DNA of 64,000 bases, from the NCBI RefSeq assembly GCF_016920785.2, contig NW_024609857.1:64271349-64335348 (forward strand), given 5' to 3'. The position numbers and the translations under genes are program-made. Position 1 is the first letter of the stretch, and the number at the start of each line of letters is the position of its first letter. Shown here one piece after another: positions 46,617 to 58,558 of the stretch. Source of the DNA: Ixodes scapularis (Eukaryota > Arthropoda > Arachnida > Ixodida > Ixodidae). A model generated the notes under the pieces. That model saw only the letters and a list, made by a program, of their open reading frames with translations, was not told where the DNA came from and did no database searches.

Positions 46617-46740
46617 ATTGGAGAGTTTTAGTGGAACGTTTCTGCTTCCCGCTACGCCATGCGCTAGAGCTACACCCCTACGGCGCATGCGCGCTGCGCT
46701 GCTAGTGGAGCTGCGGAAGCAATAGCGGAGGCGCGTTCTT
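46617..46740. mobile_element. Fragment of the GGGAGTTTTCGTAGA MITE family
   Basis: GGAGAGTTTTAGTGGAACGT, TTCCCGCTACGCCATGCGC and AGCGGAGGCGCGTTC resemble the interiors of 29419 and 32697. The right terminus is missing exactly where the TTAA element at 46741 begins, which suggests that the later insertion cut it. Confidence 0.5.
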
Positions 46741-47829
46741 TTAAGGGCACAGGGTAAGGTAAAATTGAAAAAAAAGTCGATTTTAGTTTTTTTCGCAATT
46801 TGAAAAGTTTAGTTCTTTCTGCACATTTTCCATTGTCCCAGTGTTTTTAGAAAGCTATATTTTGGGCTGAAAATCACTTCTTCCGAAAGCAAGTAGCAGG
46901 TGACCACGCCTCCTTTTGGGATACACTCCCTGTTTATCGATGAATTCTCCAACAAAACAAAATCAACACAAGACCTAAACGCTTGTCCAGTAACAGATAA
47001 TCTCAAAAAATTATTTCGCAACTATTGCATAGCTTTTTTTCAACCAAGACAATCACGAGACGCGGTGCACGTTTTTCCCAGGTGTGTACCGTGTGTACAT
47101 TCAAGCGTTTGTGTTTTCGTAACGACAAAATGGCGCCATTGAATGCTGTTCCTTTATTCAATGGTGGCAGCATTGCACAAGCCAATGTTTTGAAGTTTTG
47201 TGGATGGAACCCTGTGTGGAAAGCCATCAAGTGGCTGAGGGAAGTTGACGTCACTCTAATATACTTTACGGACCAAGCGACATGGCGGGTCACAAAAGAG
47301 GCCCGGCAAGCAAGGCGATAAGCCCTAAAGGCGAAGACATGAGTTTAGCAATGCCTTTCAAGCTGGCGGCTATTGAAAAAATGACTCTGAGGCTGTTGGT
47401 GCCAACAGAAATTCGTTATTCACCAGTTTTTTTACTTTAAACACAATTATCTTAAAATAGTGTTTTTTAGTACATAGGTACCATTTTTTCCTTAACCTGA
47501 CATTATAGAAGGTTGGTTTTTTATTTCTACCACATACATGGCTGTTCAAAAATACTGAACTAAAATTAAAAATGTGCACCTAGCAGTTTTTAAGTTACAA
47601 GGTTTTTAATAGATGAAAAGAACTAAAATTTCAGTACTAGAATATAAAAATATAAAAAGAAAACTTATTTTAGATTGGTTCAAATAATTCTAGTTCAGTG
47701 GATAAAACACAATATTTCGAACAAAATGATATATACATGACAGGAATACTCCTAATAGTCACCGAGAAAAATGTTCCTCAACATGGCCTCAAATGCATGG
47801 GGAGTATAGGACTTACCCTGTGCCCTTAA
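46741..47829. mobile_element. TTAA-flanked element 1 (1.09 kb)
   Basis: Bounded by TTAA on both sides, with perfect 14-bp terminal inverted repeats GGGCACAGGGTAAG / CTTACCCTGTGCCC. The TTAA target suggests the piggyBac superfamily. A 98-codon frame at 47025-47321 has no transposase motif, so the element is probably non-autonomous. Confidence 0.8.
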
Positions 47830-48459
47830 AGGAGCGATGCAACAATTTTTGTACTTTGCGCAAATACCGCTTAAAACGGATCCATAACGCTAATGACCTA
47901 TGAAACACGCGTTCGTTCTTTACCCCACGTAACAGAAGTCCCAGAAAAATATTTAAGAAAAACGAGCAGCGTTCACCCCCTCAACTCGCAGCCAGAACAA
48001 GCGGCCACGTGATCTGAAGCGAGTATATGCCGCCAGTGTTGATCATAGCCACGCGCTGGGGTTGGCAAAGCGCAGGACACGCGCTGAGTTCCACACATTG
48101 TTATGGCTCGGCTGTTGTCGTCGTTGCAGCGATTGGACACGGGTCACAACCCGAATGCTTTCCGAGCAAGCAATTGTCACGAGCCGAAGTCGAGTGCCCA
48201 CGCAATGCTCGGGTCCAATCTATGAACCTCATTCAAATATCGTCACTTGGGTGTACTGCGATCCTCGAGTTACGTCATCAAATTTTGCAAAGGAGAGATT
48301 GAATGAAAATGATCGCTTTAGTCCTTGAAATTACACCGCAACAAAGGAGTTTCTTGGCCAATGGCGTTGCGTCTGAGTATCATTGAGTCCCAGGTGTGCC
48401 AGTAAGTTCGTATAGAGAGAAAAACATTCCAATTGAATATCGTTGCACAGCTCCTTTAA
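47826..48459. mobile_element. TTAA-flanked element 2, copy 1 (634 bp)
   Basis: TTAAAGGAGCGATGCAACA at the left and, in reverse, TTAAAGGAGCTGTGCAACG at the right. It shares its left TTAA with the right TTAA of element 1. A second copy at 55647-57269 aligns along most of its length. Non-coding. Confidence 0.85.
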
Positions 48460-48566
48460 GAAAATTGCGAGAAACGTAGCGCGCGTAGCGCGGCGTGCGA
48501 GCGTGGTCTGGCGGGCACGAGTCTTTGCGATATTAGAGAAAACGAGCGCCAGGGAAACTATTCAAG

Positions 48567-48676
48567 ATGTCTGCTACGCCGCATGTGCCAGCTTCCCGAT
48601 CGTACTTGTCAGGGGCGGATGATACCTCGCTGCGGCGAGAAGTAGCCGCGACCAATCCGTTGCAGGATTCCGACAG
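48567..48676 (+). CDS. Candidate first coding exon of an unknown plus-strand gene
   Basis: ATG in good context (caagATGT) in a locally GC- and CpG-rich stretch (48470-48680), with an in-frame stop upstream at 48534. It encodes 36 codons, beginning MSATPHVPASRSYLSGADDT and ending NPLQDSD, plus AG before a possible donor AG|GTAGCG, which is weak. Read through, the frame stops at once (TAG). The composition looks coding and the segment belongs to no repeat seen here. A microexon at 51642-51679 would continue in phase. I do not recognise the product. If real, the gene lies head-to-head with the aminopeptidase gene. Confidence 0.35.
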
Positions 48677-50542
48677 GTAGCGATTTATTGTAGACATGGT
48701 AAATACTGCTACGGTCAGAAAAGAGGAAGAAGAAAAAAAAAAGGTTCGGATTTCGTGCTGTTCGCGAAAAATTAGACTTCCTGCTTCGCCGCTTTCGTTG
48801 TGAAGACAGAATCAACCAAAGAAGTGAGCCACTAGGCGAATCCGGGAGTTACGCGGCGTTTTAGTTTTGAGGAACAGAGAGAAGGTAAAAAAAAGACTGA
48901 TCACAACGATACACAAAAGCCACGATTGTTGTCGTTCCCGAAGCTTTGTCGTGATAGCTTGGCGCTTGACTCCAATCGGATCGGCTTGGTCAGCTGGGCC
49001 CCAAGTCCAATATACGCACTTTTTTCGATAAAAAATAATATTATATTTGAATATTAACGCTAACTAAAGGATACTGAGAATTTTTTTACAACCTTTATTT
49101 CACGTAAGTTTTAGTGACCGAAACTGTCACTAGTCGCGTGGCGTTAGCTCTCGTAACGTTATGATCTCTTACGGGTTGCGGCACTCTACTAAAAGTTGAA
49201 ACCGCGGCTCCGCTAGAATACAAGGAGCATAGGTTGTAGGGGACTGCGGATAGCTAGGGTTCCGTGTTTTCGGATAAATCCGAAAAAATCAGAAGAACAT
49301 TCGCCGGTAGCTTTTCCGTCAATGCGGATTTATCCTAAATTTAGAGATAAAAAAAACGATTATTCTTTTTTAAGTTATTTTTATAAGAGCACAGGGTCAG
49401 TGGTCCCAAGGTGATGCAGCTTCAGCTTCATTTGAAATCTCGAACTACAGACAAATGGTTTGCCATTTAGCTCATCGAGTGTCCTTTAGAACAGCGGGTT
49501 ATCGCACCCAATCTTTATTAATATTTTTTTTTAAATTGGGGACACAGTAAAGTAAACTCCCATTTTCAGAGAATTGAGAATCTAACAAAAATGAACACCG
49601 AAAAACGCCGACTTTTCATCGAAAAATGAACTCCAAAAAACACCCTCCGAATTTCACTTGATATAAACTCCAAAAACACGGAATCCTATGGATAGCGTAG
49701 AGAGAGTTTTTCGCAGAAGTCACCAAATTTAGGGCCTCTAAACACAGCCGTTTACTGTATGTACAGTAAACGACGCGCCATTTTTAAGCAATTGCCACCA
49801 TAGGTAAATATAAACGCCAAGCTTTCGACGTCTTCAATAATTTGATTGAACGAGTTCGTACACTTCAAAAAATTTTCTATTCTTTAGGTTCCAACATATT
49901 TCCAGTTTCGTTATTCTCTGAAATCAATCTCCGTAGATTGCAGCGATCGGCTTTCCCAAGTATATTGGGGTAACTAGACGCACAAGATTTTGCACAAGCC
50001 TGATACTCAGCTCCCTAGAAATAAATCAGCTCTTTAAGTTGGTGACCACCAAAAACTAAAAGAAAAGAGCTTGTGGAAATATTCTGTCCAAGGTGTTTCG
50101 CAAGCAAGACGCCTGTGTAAACAAGCGGTCCATCAGGCGCCCGTGTCGGCCCAAAAATATGAGCGTGGCAGCGTTACTCCCCCCTGCCCGAGCAAACGAG
50201 TGCGAGGCCCGAACAAGCCTCCCGGGACTCGGGGTCACCTGGGTTAGCTCAACCCAGATACCAGGGAGAGGCCCCGCCGCCTTCTGGAACTTCGTCTATT
50301 ATCACTCTGGCTATTCTGACACCAGGGCCGGAACGAACGCTATCGACCAGCTCGCCGTTTATACGTTGATGGTACCACAGGGCGGCCTCACATTCCTTTC
50401 GCAACTGAACTTTATATTCAGCTTACGTTTGGGTTTTGAAGAAAGGAATGATGAGAACCCGGGCGCGCACTGAAAAACACGCTTCGAAGGCTCCGGCGGT
50501 TACGTCTAGCACGGTAACGGTTCGCTAAAAGTCCATATTAGA
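48677..50542. other. No gene supported
   Basis: AT-rich with a small perfect hairpin at 49749-49772 (CGTTTACTGTA/TACAGTAAACG). A 126-codon plus-strand frame at 50093-50473 is GC-rich but has no recognised domain. Confidence 0.4.
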
Positions 50543-50700
50543 ACGTTTTAGGGAACCGTCTTTGCACATCCGATATGTTATGATGGACCCTCCGGTACGC
50601 ACTGCGCATGTGCGAGTCTTCTGCAGTCGCGCATGAGCGTTTCTTAGCGGGGGGCCCAAAGTACCGTGCCGGATGTGCAAAACAGTTCTTTAAAACTCTT
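50543..50700. repeat. Short foldback element
   Basis: ACGTTTTAGGGAACCGTCTT then TGCACATCCG (50543-50574) pairs with CGGATGTGCAAAACAGTTCT then TTAAAAC (50670-50698). The centre carries ACTGCGCATGTGCGAG. MITE-like. 50701-53230 has GT/GC-rich, G-run (51222-51241, 52352-52366) and AT-rich DNA and no gene beyond the possible microexon at 51642. Confidence 0.55.
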
Positions 50701-51641
50701 TATTGACACATGTGTGTACGGTAAGCTTTTTCCACACGTGAGTAAATCAACGTCTTAAATTCATAATTTCACAGAAGACAAGGGAACCTGAAATTTACTA
50801 GCTGGCTAACGAAGTTTGTTTACAATTGATACCACACATATGGACACCAGTATATGGATTAAAATTCTCGTCCCTCCTCATTGGCTTCTATAAACAAAAA
50901 CGGGGGTGCTAGTGCGCGCGTGCGTGCGCGTGTGTGCGCCTCTCTTCATGTCTGGGTGCCTGTGCGTCGTAAACCGCATGTGCGCATGCGTGTCCGTGTT
51001 TTTGCGCGTGCGCACTTGTTTCAGTGTTCGTATATACACCTGTCTAAGTGTGCACGAGCACGCGCGGCTGCTCGTATACATGCATCTATCGAGAACACTC
51101 TTCTTTCTGTCCTAGCGCTTTAGCTTTTTTTTTCGGCGTCTCGTCTTTGCGTCTTACGCTTTCACTACCACTCCTAGATGGAGAGCCGCATAGTGCTCAG
51201 TTGTAAACGTAAAGTACCGAGGGGGGGGGGGGGGGGGGGGGAGGGGCATAACGCACACGACTACTACGTCAGCGTTCGGCTGGAACTCGCATTCAAACGG
51301 TCAGAATCACTTTTCATCTGCAGTGACGGACGGCTTATAACAAACGCAGTGCCTGTGGCCGAGTACAAACATTCTTCTCATCGCTTCGCAGCAGGTGAGA
51401 TCGCGGCACCCGGCCTATAAAACACAAAAGAACGAATAGAGCTATTGCTATATTACCCAAGCATCAAGGAGGATGCAGTGATTCGTGTTCCACGCGCCGC
51501 GCGTGCTGGCGTCACGAATAGTAACTTTTCTAAAACAAATACCTAAAACATATAGCATCTTGCACGCGCGTTCGTCAACGCTTTATTTTGGTTATTTACT
51601 TCAAATCTTTTATACTGGGAAGGCGCTGTTATCGCATTTAG

Positions 51642-51679
51642 CTCGGTATCGGTGGACGCCAGCGACCCAGATTTCAAGG
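51642..51679 (+). CDS. Possible 38-nt microexon continuing the 48567 frame
   Basis: Acceptor tcgcatttag|C and a strong donor AAGG|GTGAGT enclose 38 nt. Joined to the AG left over at 48676 it reads S-SVSVDASDPDFK, acidic and Ser-rich like the preceding NPLQDSD. Support is only phase compatibility and splice consensus. Such a short exon can easily arise by chance. Confidence 0.2.
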
Positions 51680-53230
51680 GTGAGTTTCCCAACTGAGGGT
51701 TTTAGTAACGTTGGTTTCCAGTGAACAAAACCCGTATACCGTGTTTTATTTTTTTGTTTTTTTTTCACCGATTAAATTTTGTTAAAAACATATATCTATA
51801 GATAGAAATGAGACACGTAGTCCTGAGGAAATTCCACATCCGAACTACAGCGGCATCAAAACTCTCGCAGCACGTGAACAAACAAAAAAAAGAAGAAAAA
51901 TTAATGCGGACCGCAAGTTCGTCTGCTTCTTTTGCAGTGGTTGCGATGACGTCAAAAAACGCCGAGCTCTGGTTGGCTCTGATGGAAGACGAGTGGGTGG
52001 ACCTCATCGGACACTGACGATGTACAGACATTGCAAGTTCAAGAAAGCCCGGGGCCATATCGAGTCCCGAGCACCTTCTCATCACTCTGCAGACGATGAG
52101 GTTGGAACATTACTCGATAAAAGCTCCAAAAACAAATCAAGAGGCAAAAAGTAGCAGCAAAGTAAGTCCCACTCTGCGTTTCTTAAGGCATCGGTCACTA
52201 TAGGATCGTACTATACAGAGAACAAGTCTTCCAAAAAGAGTTTTTTACGCATCGGTACGAAAGGAGGAGCACGACGATCAAAATGATATGAAAAGAACGC
52301 GGTAATCAGATAGCCAAGCGTTAACCAGATAGCTAAGGTCGAGGAGGAAAAGGGGGGGGGGGGGGGAATGAGCATGTGCGCACACCAGGAAGGAACACAC
52401 AGGCATGAGGTGCGCAAATAGCACAGAAAGTTCCACGACGTGTTGAAATAAGCGTCTGCCTAACAAAGTGCAATAGGCTAGACGCTTTTAGCGCCTCAGT
52501 TACTCGAGACACGTATTACTTGTTCCTTTACTCATAAATGCGCGAATGTAATTAAATTACGTTACAAATTGCCGCGGACCTGTAAGCATCTACATTACCC
52601 CACAATAACTTTTGAAAAGTAATAAAATGACTTCCAAATTGCTCTTTCAATTCATTCGGGCAGTAATTCGTGCCCGTTTTATTGGGCGTAGGGCTATTTC
52701 AGAACTCGGATGTTGTTGCACCGCTACAGCTACAGCCACATCCGCATCAAAGTGAGCGTCCGAAAGGTTTTCTTGCTTGAAAGAGGAAGGGTCATTCAAT
52801 GCCAAACATCTCAAACTCTGATTAGAACTGCCACCAAAATGTTTGGAGAAAAAATTTTTTAAAAAAGAAATCGTGATTGTATGTCAAATTTTAAACAAAG
52901 TTTCGCGAAAATATGTTTTAAAAAACAAATTTTTCTTTTTTTATTACGTTTGCGTTCTGAAATTTTTGGCGTGAACCCGAAGTCGGTTAGGTATAAGTGA
53001 AAAATCGCTAAAAAATTAGTGATTAAAATGGGACAGCTAAATTACATTTAGCTACTCTGCTCGGGCTGTTCTTTCATCTGATTCGAAGTCATATAACGTA
53101 ACAGATGATTTTTTGTGTTAAACTTTTTTTAGAGTTAACAAGCAGAAAACGAGCCTGTTCATCATTTAAAACAGAAAGCACTGCTAACATTGAAGATATT
53201 TTAAAACATTATCTGAACAGGGCTGTTGCT

Positions 53231-53540
53231 ACATTCTAAGAAATGCCTGCGCATCTACTGCCCGCAAAAGACACAAAGAGCCAATTTCTGCGATTTACAA
53301 AATCAGCTCAGCGAATGATGACGCGGAAGATCTGTTTAGGCTTCAAAGTTAAGTCTGCGCTGTGGCATTACGCAGTGCAAGCATGACGCTTTGTATTGCG
53401 TAATGCCACACCGCAGACTTAATTTTTACGTTTAAAGGATATTCTGCCTGGTGATTCGCTGAGCTGATATCGTAGATCGCAGAGATTGGCTCTTCGAGTG
53501 TTTTTCGGGTAAGTAGACGCGCAGGCATTTCTTAGAGTGC
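53231..53540. repeat. Foldback element, ~140-bp arms
   Basis: Outer ends CATTCTAAGAAATGCCTGCG and CGCAGGCATTTCTTAGAGTG. The arms continue through AGAGCCAATTTCTGCGATTT, AGCTCAGCGAATGATGA and AAGTCTGCG(C/G)TGTGGCATTA and meet around 53385. Nearly the whole 310 bp can fold. A palindromic MITE is the simplest reading. Confidence 0.8.
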
Positions 53541-54062
53541 ATATTTTACATTCAAAATACTTTGAGGACGACAAAGCCAATAGGTTCCCCGAAAATGTAT
53601 CTCAAAGTTGCCCGAAACTCACTTTCTTTGAAGATTCACACCCAAATTAAACATTAAGGCCCTCCTGAACAAAATAGGCAGGCGGGCTAATTAGGTACCT
53701 AGGCTCGTAACCTTGGAACTAGGAAACTTTTATCGGCATAAATTTTGTTTTAAGTGGGAAAAGAAAAACTGAAGTTCAGCACCGGCGTAACGGTTTTCGT
53801 GGTACAATACTGTGCATTCACTGCACAACACGCTTGCAGCGCTGGTAATTGGAGATATGCCACATGCCTCGTTTTACTACTACTTATTCCTCAACGCCGC
53901 AGATCAACGTGCATGCGGTATATGGCCCAAACTCGACACGCTTGGGGCCCCAAGGCATGTGGGATGTTCTTGAAGACAGGGATACAACGCATGCAAGTGA
54001 ATGGCATTCAAAGTAAACCCAAAAAACAAAAAAAATCAATCATTTAAAAAAATATGTAAAAA

Positions 54063-54103
54063 AAACGGACAGAACAACGAAATCTTCGTTGTTCTGTCCG
54101 TTT
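54063..54103. repeat. Perfect 19-bp hairpin
   Basis: AAACGGACAGAACAACGAA, 3-nt loop, then its exact complement and a T-rich stretch. On shape alone it looks like a terminator or small foldback; nothing nearby supports a role. 54104-55646 is AT-rich with no named feature. Confidence 0.7.
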
Positions 54104-55646
54104 CTCTTTTTAATTATTCCGCTGTCTAGGGTTTACCGTGGATGTGGGGTATCTCGCATTACCAGCAACGCGTGTGTGCTGTGCAGTGAAGGCATAGTAC
54201 GTTACAAAGAAACCCGACGTCAGCACTTAAATAATTATATTTTGTTTTGTTCTTAAAAAAATATTTTAATAAATGTTTGTTTGCTTGCAAAGTAACGAGC
54301 TCATGTACCTAATGAGTCGGCCTACAATTTTTTTTTTTTCAGAAGGGTCTTGATGCTTAATTTGGGTCTGAGTCTTCAGCAAAAATGAGTTTTGTGAAAA
54401 TTTGAGGTTTATTCTTGGAAACCATGTTTCCTTTATCCCTCTCAATTAATTTTAAGCCTAGAATATATCAACAGCTCAGCCCAGATAAGGTTTTAAAACA
54501 TATTCAAAGCCAGCAGTGCTTTCTGTTTCAAAGGCAGAACATGTCTAGTTTTTGCTTGTTTACTCGAGAAAAGCCAATACACAAAAAAAGAACCATTACG
54601 TGTAATGAACTCTGGCATCAGACGAAAGAACGATCCCATTAGAGCATTTAAAAGTAATTCATCATTTATATTTTTCTGAAATTTTTCTGTTACCAAGTTT
54701 GCGCTCAGTGATAAATTTTAGAGAACGCTCAGGTGATGAAAAATGTTTTTTAGACAAATATTTTAACAAAAGTCAAGTTAAAATGAAGCAAACAGCAACG
54801 ATTTATTTTTATAGGGAATGGCTTCATTGCCTGAGACATGAAACATTTGGCCCACAGCTCTCATTGTTTTGCAAAGGCTAATTGAGTTACAATACGTTTT
54901 CGAGTTACATTGTTTTGTAAAGCTTAACTAAATTACAATATGCTTTTAGTTCTTTTTTTATGCAACAAAATGAAACAAAATATTGCAATATGTTTCCTTG
55001 CAATTTTGCTGTTATTCTACGCACAGAAAAAACACACCAAAGAAGAAGGCAAGCATAAAAAGGACACGACCTATGCACACTTGCCTTCCTCTTGTCTGTT
55101 TTTTAATCTTTAAGGAAGGAGGGAGCTGGAGGGGTGAAGGGAGGGGGGCGTAGAACTAGAGCAATGAAAAAGCCACGTCTTTGTCCACGATCTTATTTAG
55201 TTTGTTTATGTGACTGCCACTGAGAACCAAAGGGTTACAGGATGTATGCATCTTGTTAAATTATATGAAGTAACAGGAAAACTAAGCTTCGAGTCCGTTC
55301 ATCGACAAAGAAATGAAACAAAAAATTCAGCGACCTTTATCTCCAAAGTTTCCTAATGTATATAATGCACAGTATTTAAGGGGTTGTCGTTTAAACTTGT
55401 TTAGCGTATACACTTTTTTAACCGTCGTTTTGGGGGGGGGACGACGAATTGTTTAACGATTTCCGAGCTAAATAAAGCGGGGAAATTAACGTCGCGTTAC
55501 GGGACGTCACGTGACATTAGGAAAAATTTGTAATATCGCGTTACATCACAATTTGACACCGATAGATTTATTTCCTCGCTGAATTTAACGGGCAAATTTA
55601 CGGACGGACGCAGGGACGGACGAATTTGTGAGAGGATGGGATCCCG

Positions 55647-57269
55647 TTAAAGGGGGGGGGGGGGGGGGGGGGCGATGCAACAATTTTTGTACTTTACGCA
55701 AATACCACTTAGAACGGATCCCTGACGTTAATGACCTATGAAACACGCGTTCGTTTTTCACCCCACGCAATAGAAGTCCCAGAAAAAAATTAAAGAAAAA
55801 CGAGCAGCGTTCACCCCCTCAACTCGCAGCCAGAACAAGCGGCCACGTGATCTGGAGCCGATTATATGCCGCCAATGTTGATCATAGCCACGCGCTGGGG
55901 TTGGCAAAGCACAGGACACGCGCTGAGTTTCAGACATTGTTATGGCGCGGCTATTGCCGTCGCTGCAGCGATTAAACAAGGGCCCCCTACCCGAATGCTT
56001 CTCGAGCTATACTTCGTTTCAGCTTCTTTCCGAGCGCAGCCAAAGCTACGTGTGGCCGGAGCCAATCACACGCCGGCGATTGGTCACGCGATCTTGCCTG
56101 CACTTTTGTATCACTCCGCTGCGCCGCTGGTCGTCCGCGCCGCCCGCGTTCGCCGAGTATTTCGTCTGCTACGGGTGTATCAACGGTATCGTCTGCTGCA
56201 GGTTTAAAAGGAGTCCTTTCACGTTCTGAAATTTAATCACAGGGAATGTCAGTACGTAGGCTTGCCGCTGCCGTCTGTGTCCGAACTTTCCACCTGTCTG
56301 ACATTTCGGCATAGTTTCGAGATGTAAGTACACATTGCAAGGTGCCCGATGACCCGGCCGTTGATGTTTGCTTGTAATGTCTGGATATACGAGGGCTCGA
56401 GGCGTAGTCCTTTCCACCATCTTCTCGGCGTTCAATGTGGTCGGTAGGTAAAGGTGTGCCCTGATTTCGCCGCGTATCAGTGAATTGTAGTGGCCCGGAC
56501 GCTTTTCTTGTTTACAACGCATTCGCGGTACGACGCGGCCGGAGTCTCCTGCCGAATTTGAAAGTAGACATTCATCACGACCGCTCGCGCCTGACGCCCA
56601 AACGTGCCTTTGCGAAAGGACGTTCTGAAGCGACTCGGTGAGGAAAGCAGCGAAGCACATGATCCGGCCATTATGGGAACGAAATGACACAGAAGAACCG
56701 AGCGCTGCAGCCGTGCTGCCAGCGGATGTACACGTTTTCACCAAACCACATGCATTTACATATATTAATAAAAACAAAAACTTCAGATATTTAATTCCTT
56801 TGCAAATCATTCTCTGCAGTACACATCTCGAATGTTGTGCAATATTTACGCACAAAACAGTTATTTTAAAAATATTACTTTTACGCACTACTTTGTGGTG
56901 CGTAGGAATGCTCTTCTCGAAGTTGTGAACCGTCCCTCAGCCTTCGGCTGCGCTCGGACGGAAGCTGAAACGAAGTATAGTAATTATAAAGAGCCCAAAT
57001 CGAGTGCCCCAGCAATGCTCGGGTCCAATCTATGAACCTCATTCAAATATCGTCATTAGAGTGTACTGCGATCCCCACGTTACGTCATCAAATTTTGCAA
57101 AGAGGAGATAGAATGAAAATGATCGCTTTTGTCCTTGAAATTACACCGCAACAAAGGAGTTTCTTGGCCAGTGGCGTTGCGTGCGAGTATCCTTGAGCCC
57201 CACTAGTGCCAGTAAGCTCGCGTAAAGTGAAAAACATTCCAATGGAATATCGTTGCACCGCTCCTTTAA
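55647..57269. mobile_element. TTAA-flanked element 2, copy 2 (with nested element)
   Basis: TTAA at 55647 and 57266. It aligns with 47826-48459 on both sides of a nested insertion (56008-56979). In the left inverted repeat AGGAGCGATGC has become A, a run of 21 G, then CGATGC. The right end is intact. Confidence 0.85.
56008..56979 (-). mobile_element. TA-flanked element nested in element 2
   Basis: Inverted ends TACTTCGTTTCAGCTTC(T/C)(T/G) then TCCGAGCGCAGCC match at about 31 of 33 positions and are bounded by TA, the Tc1/mariner-type target. It carries a 239-codon minus-strand frame (56888-56169), the longest in the window, without DDE/D or other recognised motifs. The frame has no splice or start support. 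It may be a relic or chance. Confidence 0.7.
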
Positions 57270-57564
57270 TAGGCATTTCATGCTTGAAGTGCATATATTA
57301 TCATTTCATCTTACGTGCCGTTCAGAATGAAGAAAGTGTGATGTTGAGAACAATTCCTTGGCGTCAAATGTTCTATACCACGCGTTGTGACGATACCAGC
57401 CACGACCCAGCGACGCCAACCAAATTGCTTTCGTGCACGACACAACCAACGCGGCCTAGAAGGCCGTTTCGAGATCGGCGTTTCTATGTCCGTCCTTCGA
57501 GGAGCTAACGCAATCACTCATTCGTGAACTCGTTGAAATATCACTGCAAATTAAGGTCTGTGAG

Positions 57565-57818
57565 TTCACTTTTCTCAGAGCACGAAGACAGCCAATCACA
57601 GCGAGCAGTAGTATGATGACGGAGAATGGCGAAGCTCACAATACCACTAGCCCAGAGACGGGCGGTGTACGCAGGGCACAATGACCATGATGTTTCACTT
57701 ACTCACTGTCCCTGAGGAAATCGCGTTTTTCACACGCAATCTTACTTCGCCATCTGCAAGGACCCTTTCGCTGTTCGCTGTGATTGGCTGTTTATGTGTT
57801 CTGCAGAAAACTAAATTC
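57565..57818. repeat. Inverted repeat around two CCAATCA boxes
   Basis: TTTTCTCAGAGCACGAAGAC then AGCCAATCACAGCGAGCAG (57568-57607) pairs with CGCTGTTCGCTGTGATTGGC then TGTTTATGTGTTCTGCAGAAAA (57768-57810). About 150 bp lies between. MITE-like. 57819-58308 has no named feature. Confidence 0.55.
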
Positions 57819-58303
57819 TTTTTTTTTCTGATTGTAGGACATTGTTCTATTTTATTCGATAGCTGAAACATTGTTTTTGTAAGAACACTGCGTAAGTAAT
57901 GAAACACAGGCCACAAGGGTGAACAATTCTTCATGTATAACGTGGTAATAGAGATTTTTAAGGGTGCTATGTTATCAAGTTTGACTTTCGGGAATCCTGC
58001 TTTGTGTAGGAAATAGAGCGTAGACGCAAGGTTCAAGGTAAATCATCACGAGTTGGGTAGACAAGCTTTGTGAACAAAAGGTAAATTGCAAAAGAAGAGG
58101 AACAAGGTGATACACGATGATGGTCATTGAAAAGTTGAAAAGCTAGTATCAAGGTAACATTCCCAGAGAGAAATTAATGAGAAGCGACGGGAACCAGAAG
58201 TGTTTAGCTGTTTGTTATTAGGATGACACAAGATGGGAAAAGCGAACTACAAAAACACAAATTGAAATTTTGGGGCACTAGCAGGAACGCAACTTAGATA
58301 AGA

Positions 58304-58308
58304 CCACT
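58304..58308. repeat. Target site duplication, left (CCACT)
   Basis: CCACT directly before the 5' LTR, identical to 63160-63164 after the 3' LTR. Confidence 0.9.
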
Positions 58309-58505
58309 TGTGATGGCCAAGGGAGCTTCACGCGACCACCAAAAACCAAAAGCGATGTGCGGCCAGAGCGCGCGTCCGCAGAGCGCTACCTGGACACACA
58401 CGAGCCTCCGATGGCGCAAACCAGTCGTTCCCGAACGCTGATCCGCTCCTGATCGATAAACCTAAGTATCCGGGTGGTGGCCACCTAGTCTACGCGAATA
58501 CAACA
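58309..58505 (+). repeat. 5' LTR
   Basis: 197 bp, TG...CA ended (TGTGATGG ... ATACAACA). Pairs with 62963-63159 of the same length. No clear TATA box was seen. Confidence 0.92.
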
Positions 58506-58506
58506 C

Positions 58507-58524
58507 TGGCGACGAGAAACCAAG
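58507..58524 (+). other. Primer-binding site
   Basis: TGGCGACGAGAAACC one base after the 5' LTR; TGG matches a tRNA 3' CCA end. The priming tRNA was not determined. Confidence 0.7.
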
Positions 58525-58558
58525 GACCAACGAAGCCTGAAACCACCGACCACAAGCC

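Noticed and set aside
50093..50473. 126-codon plus-strand ORF
   Set aside because: No domain, no splice support, frames open on the other strand too; left as unassigned.
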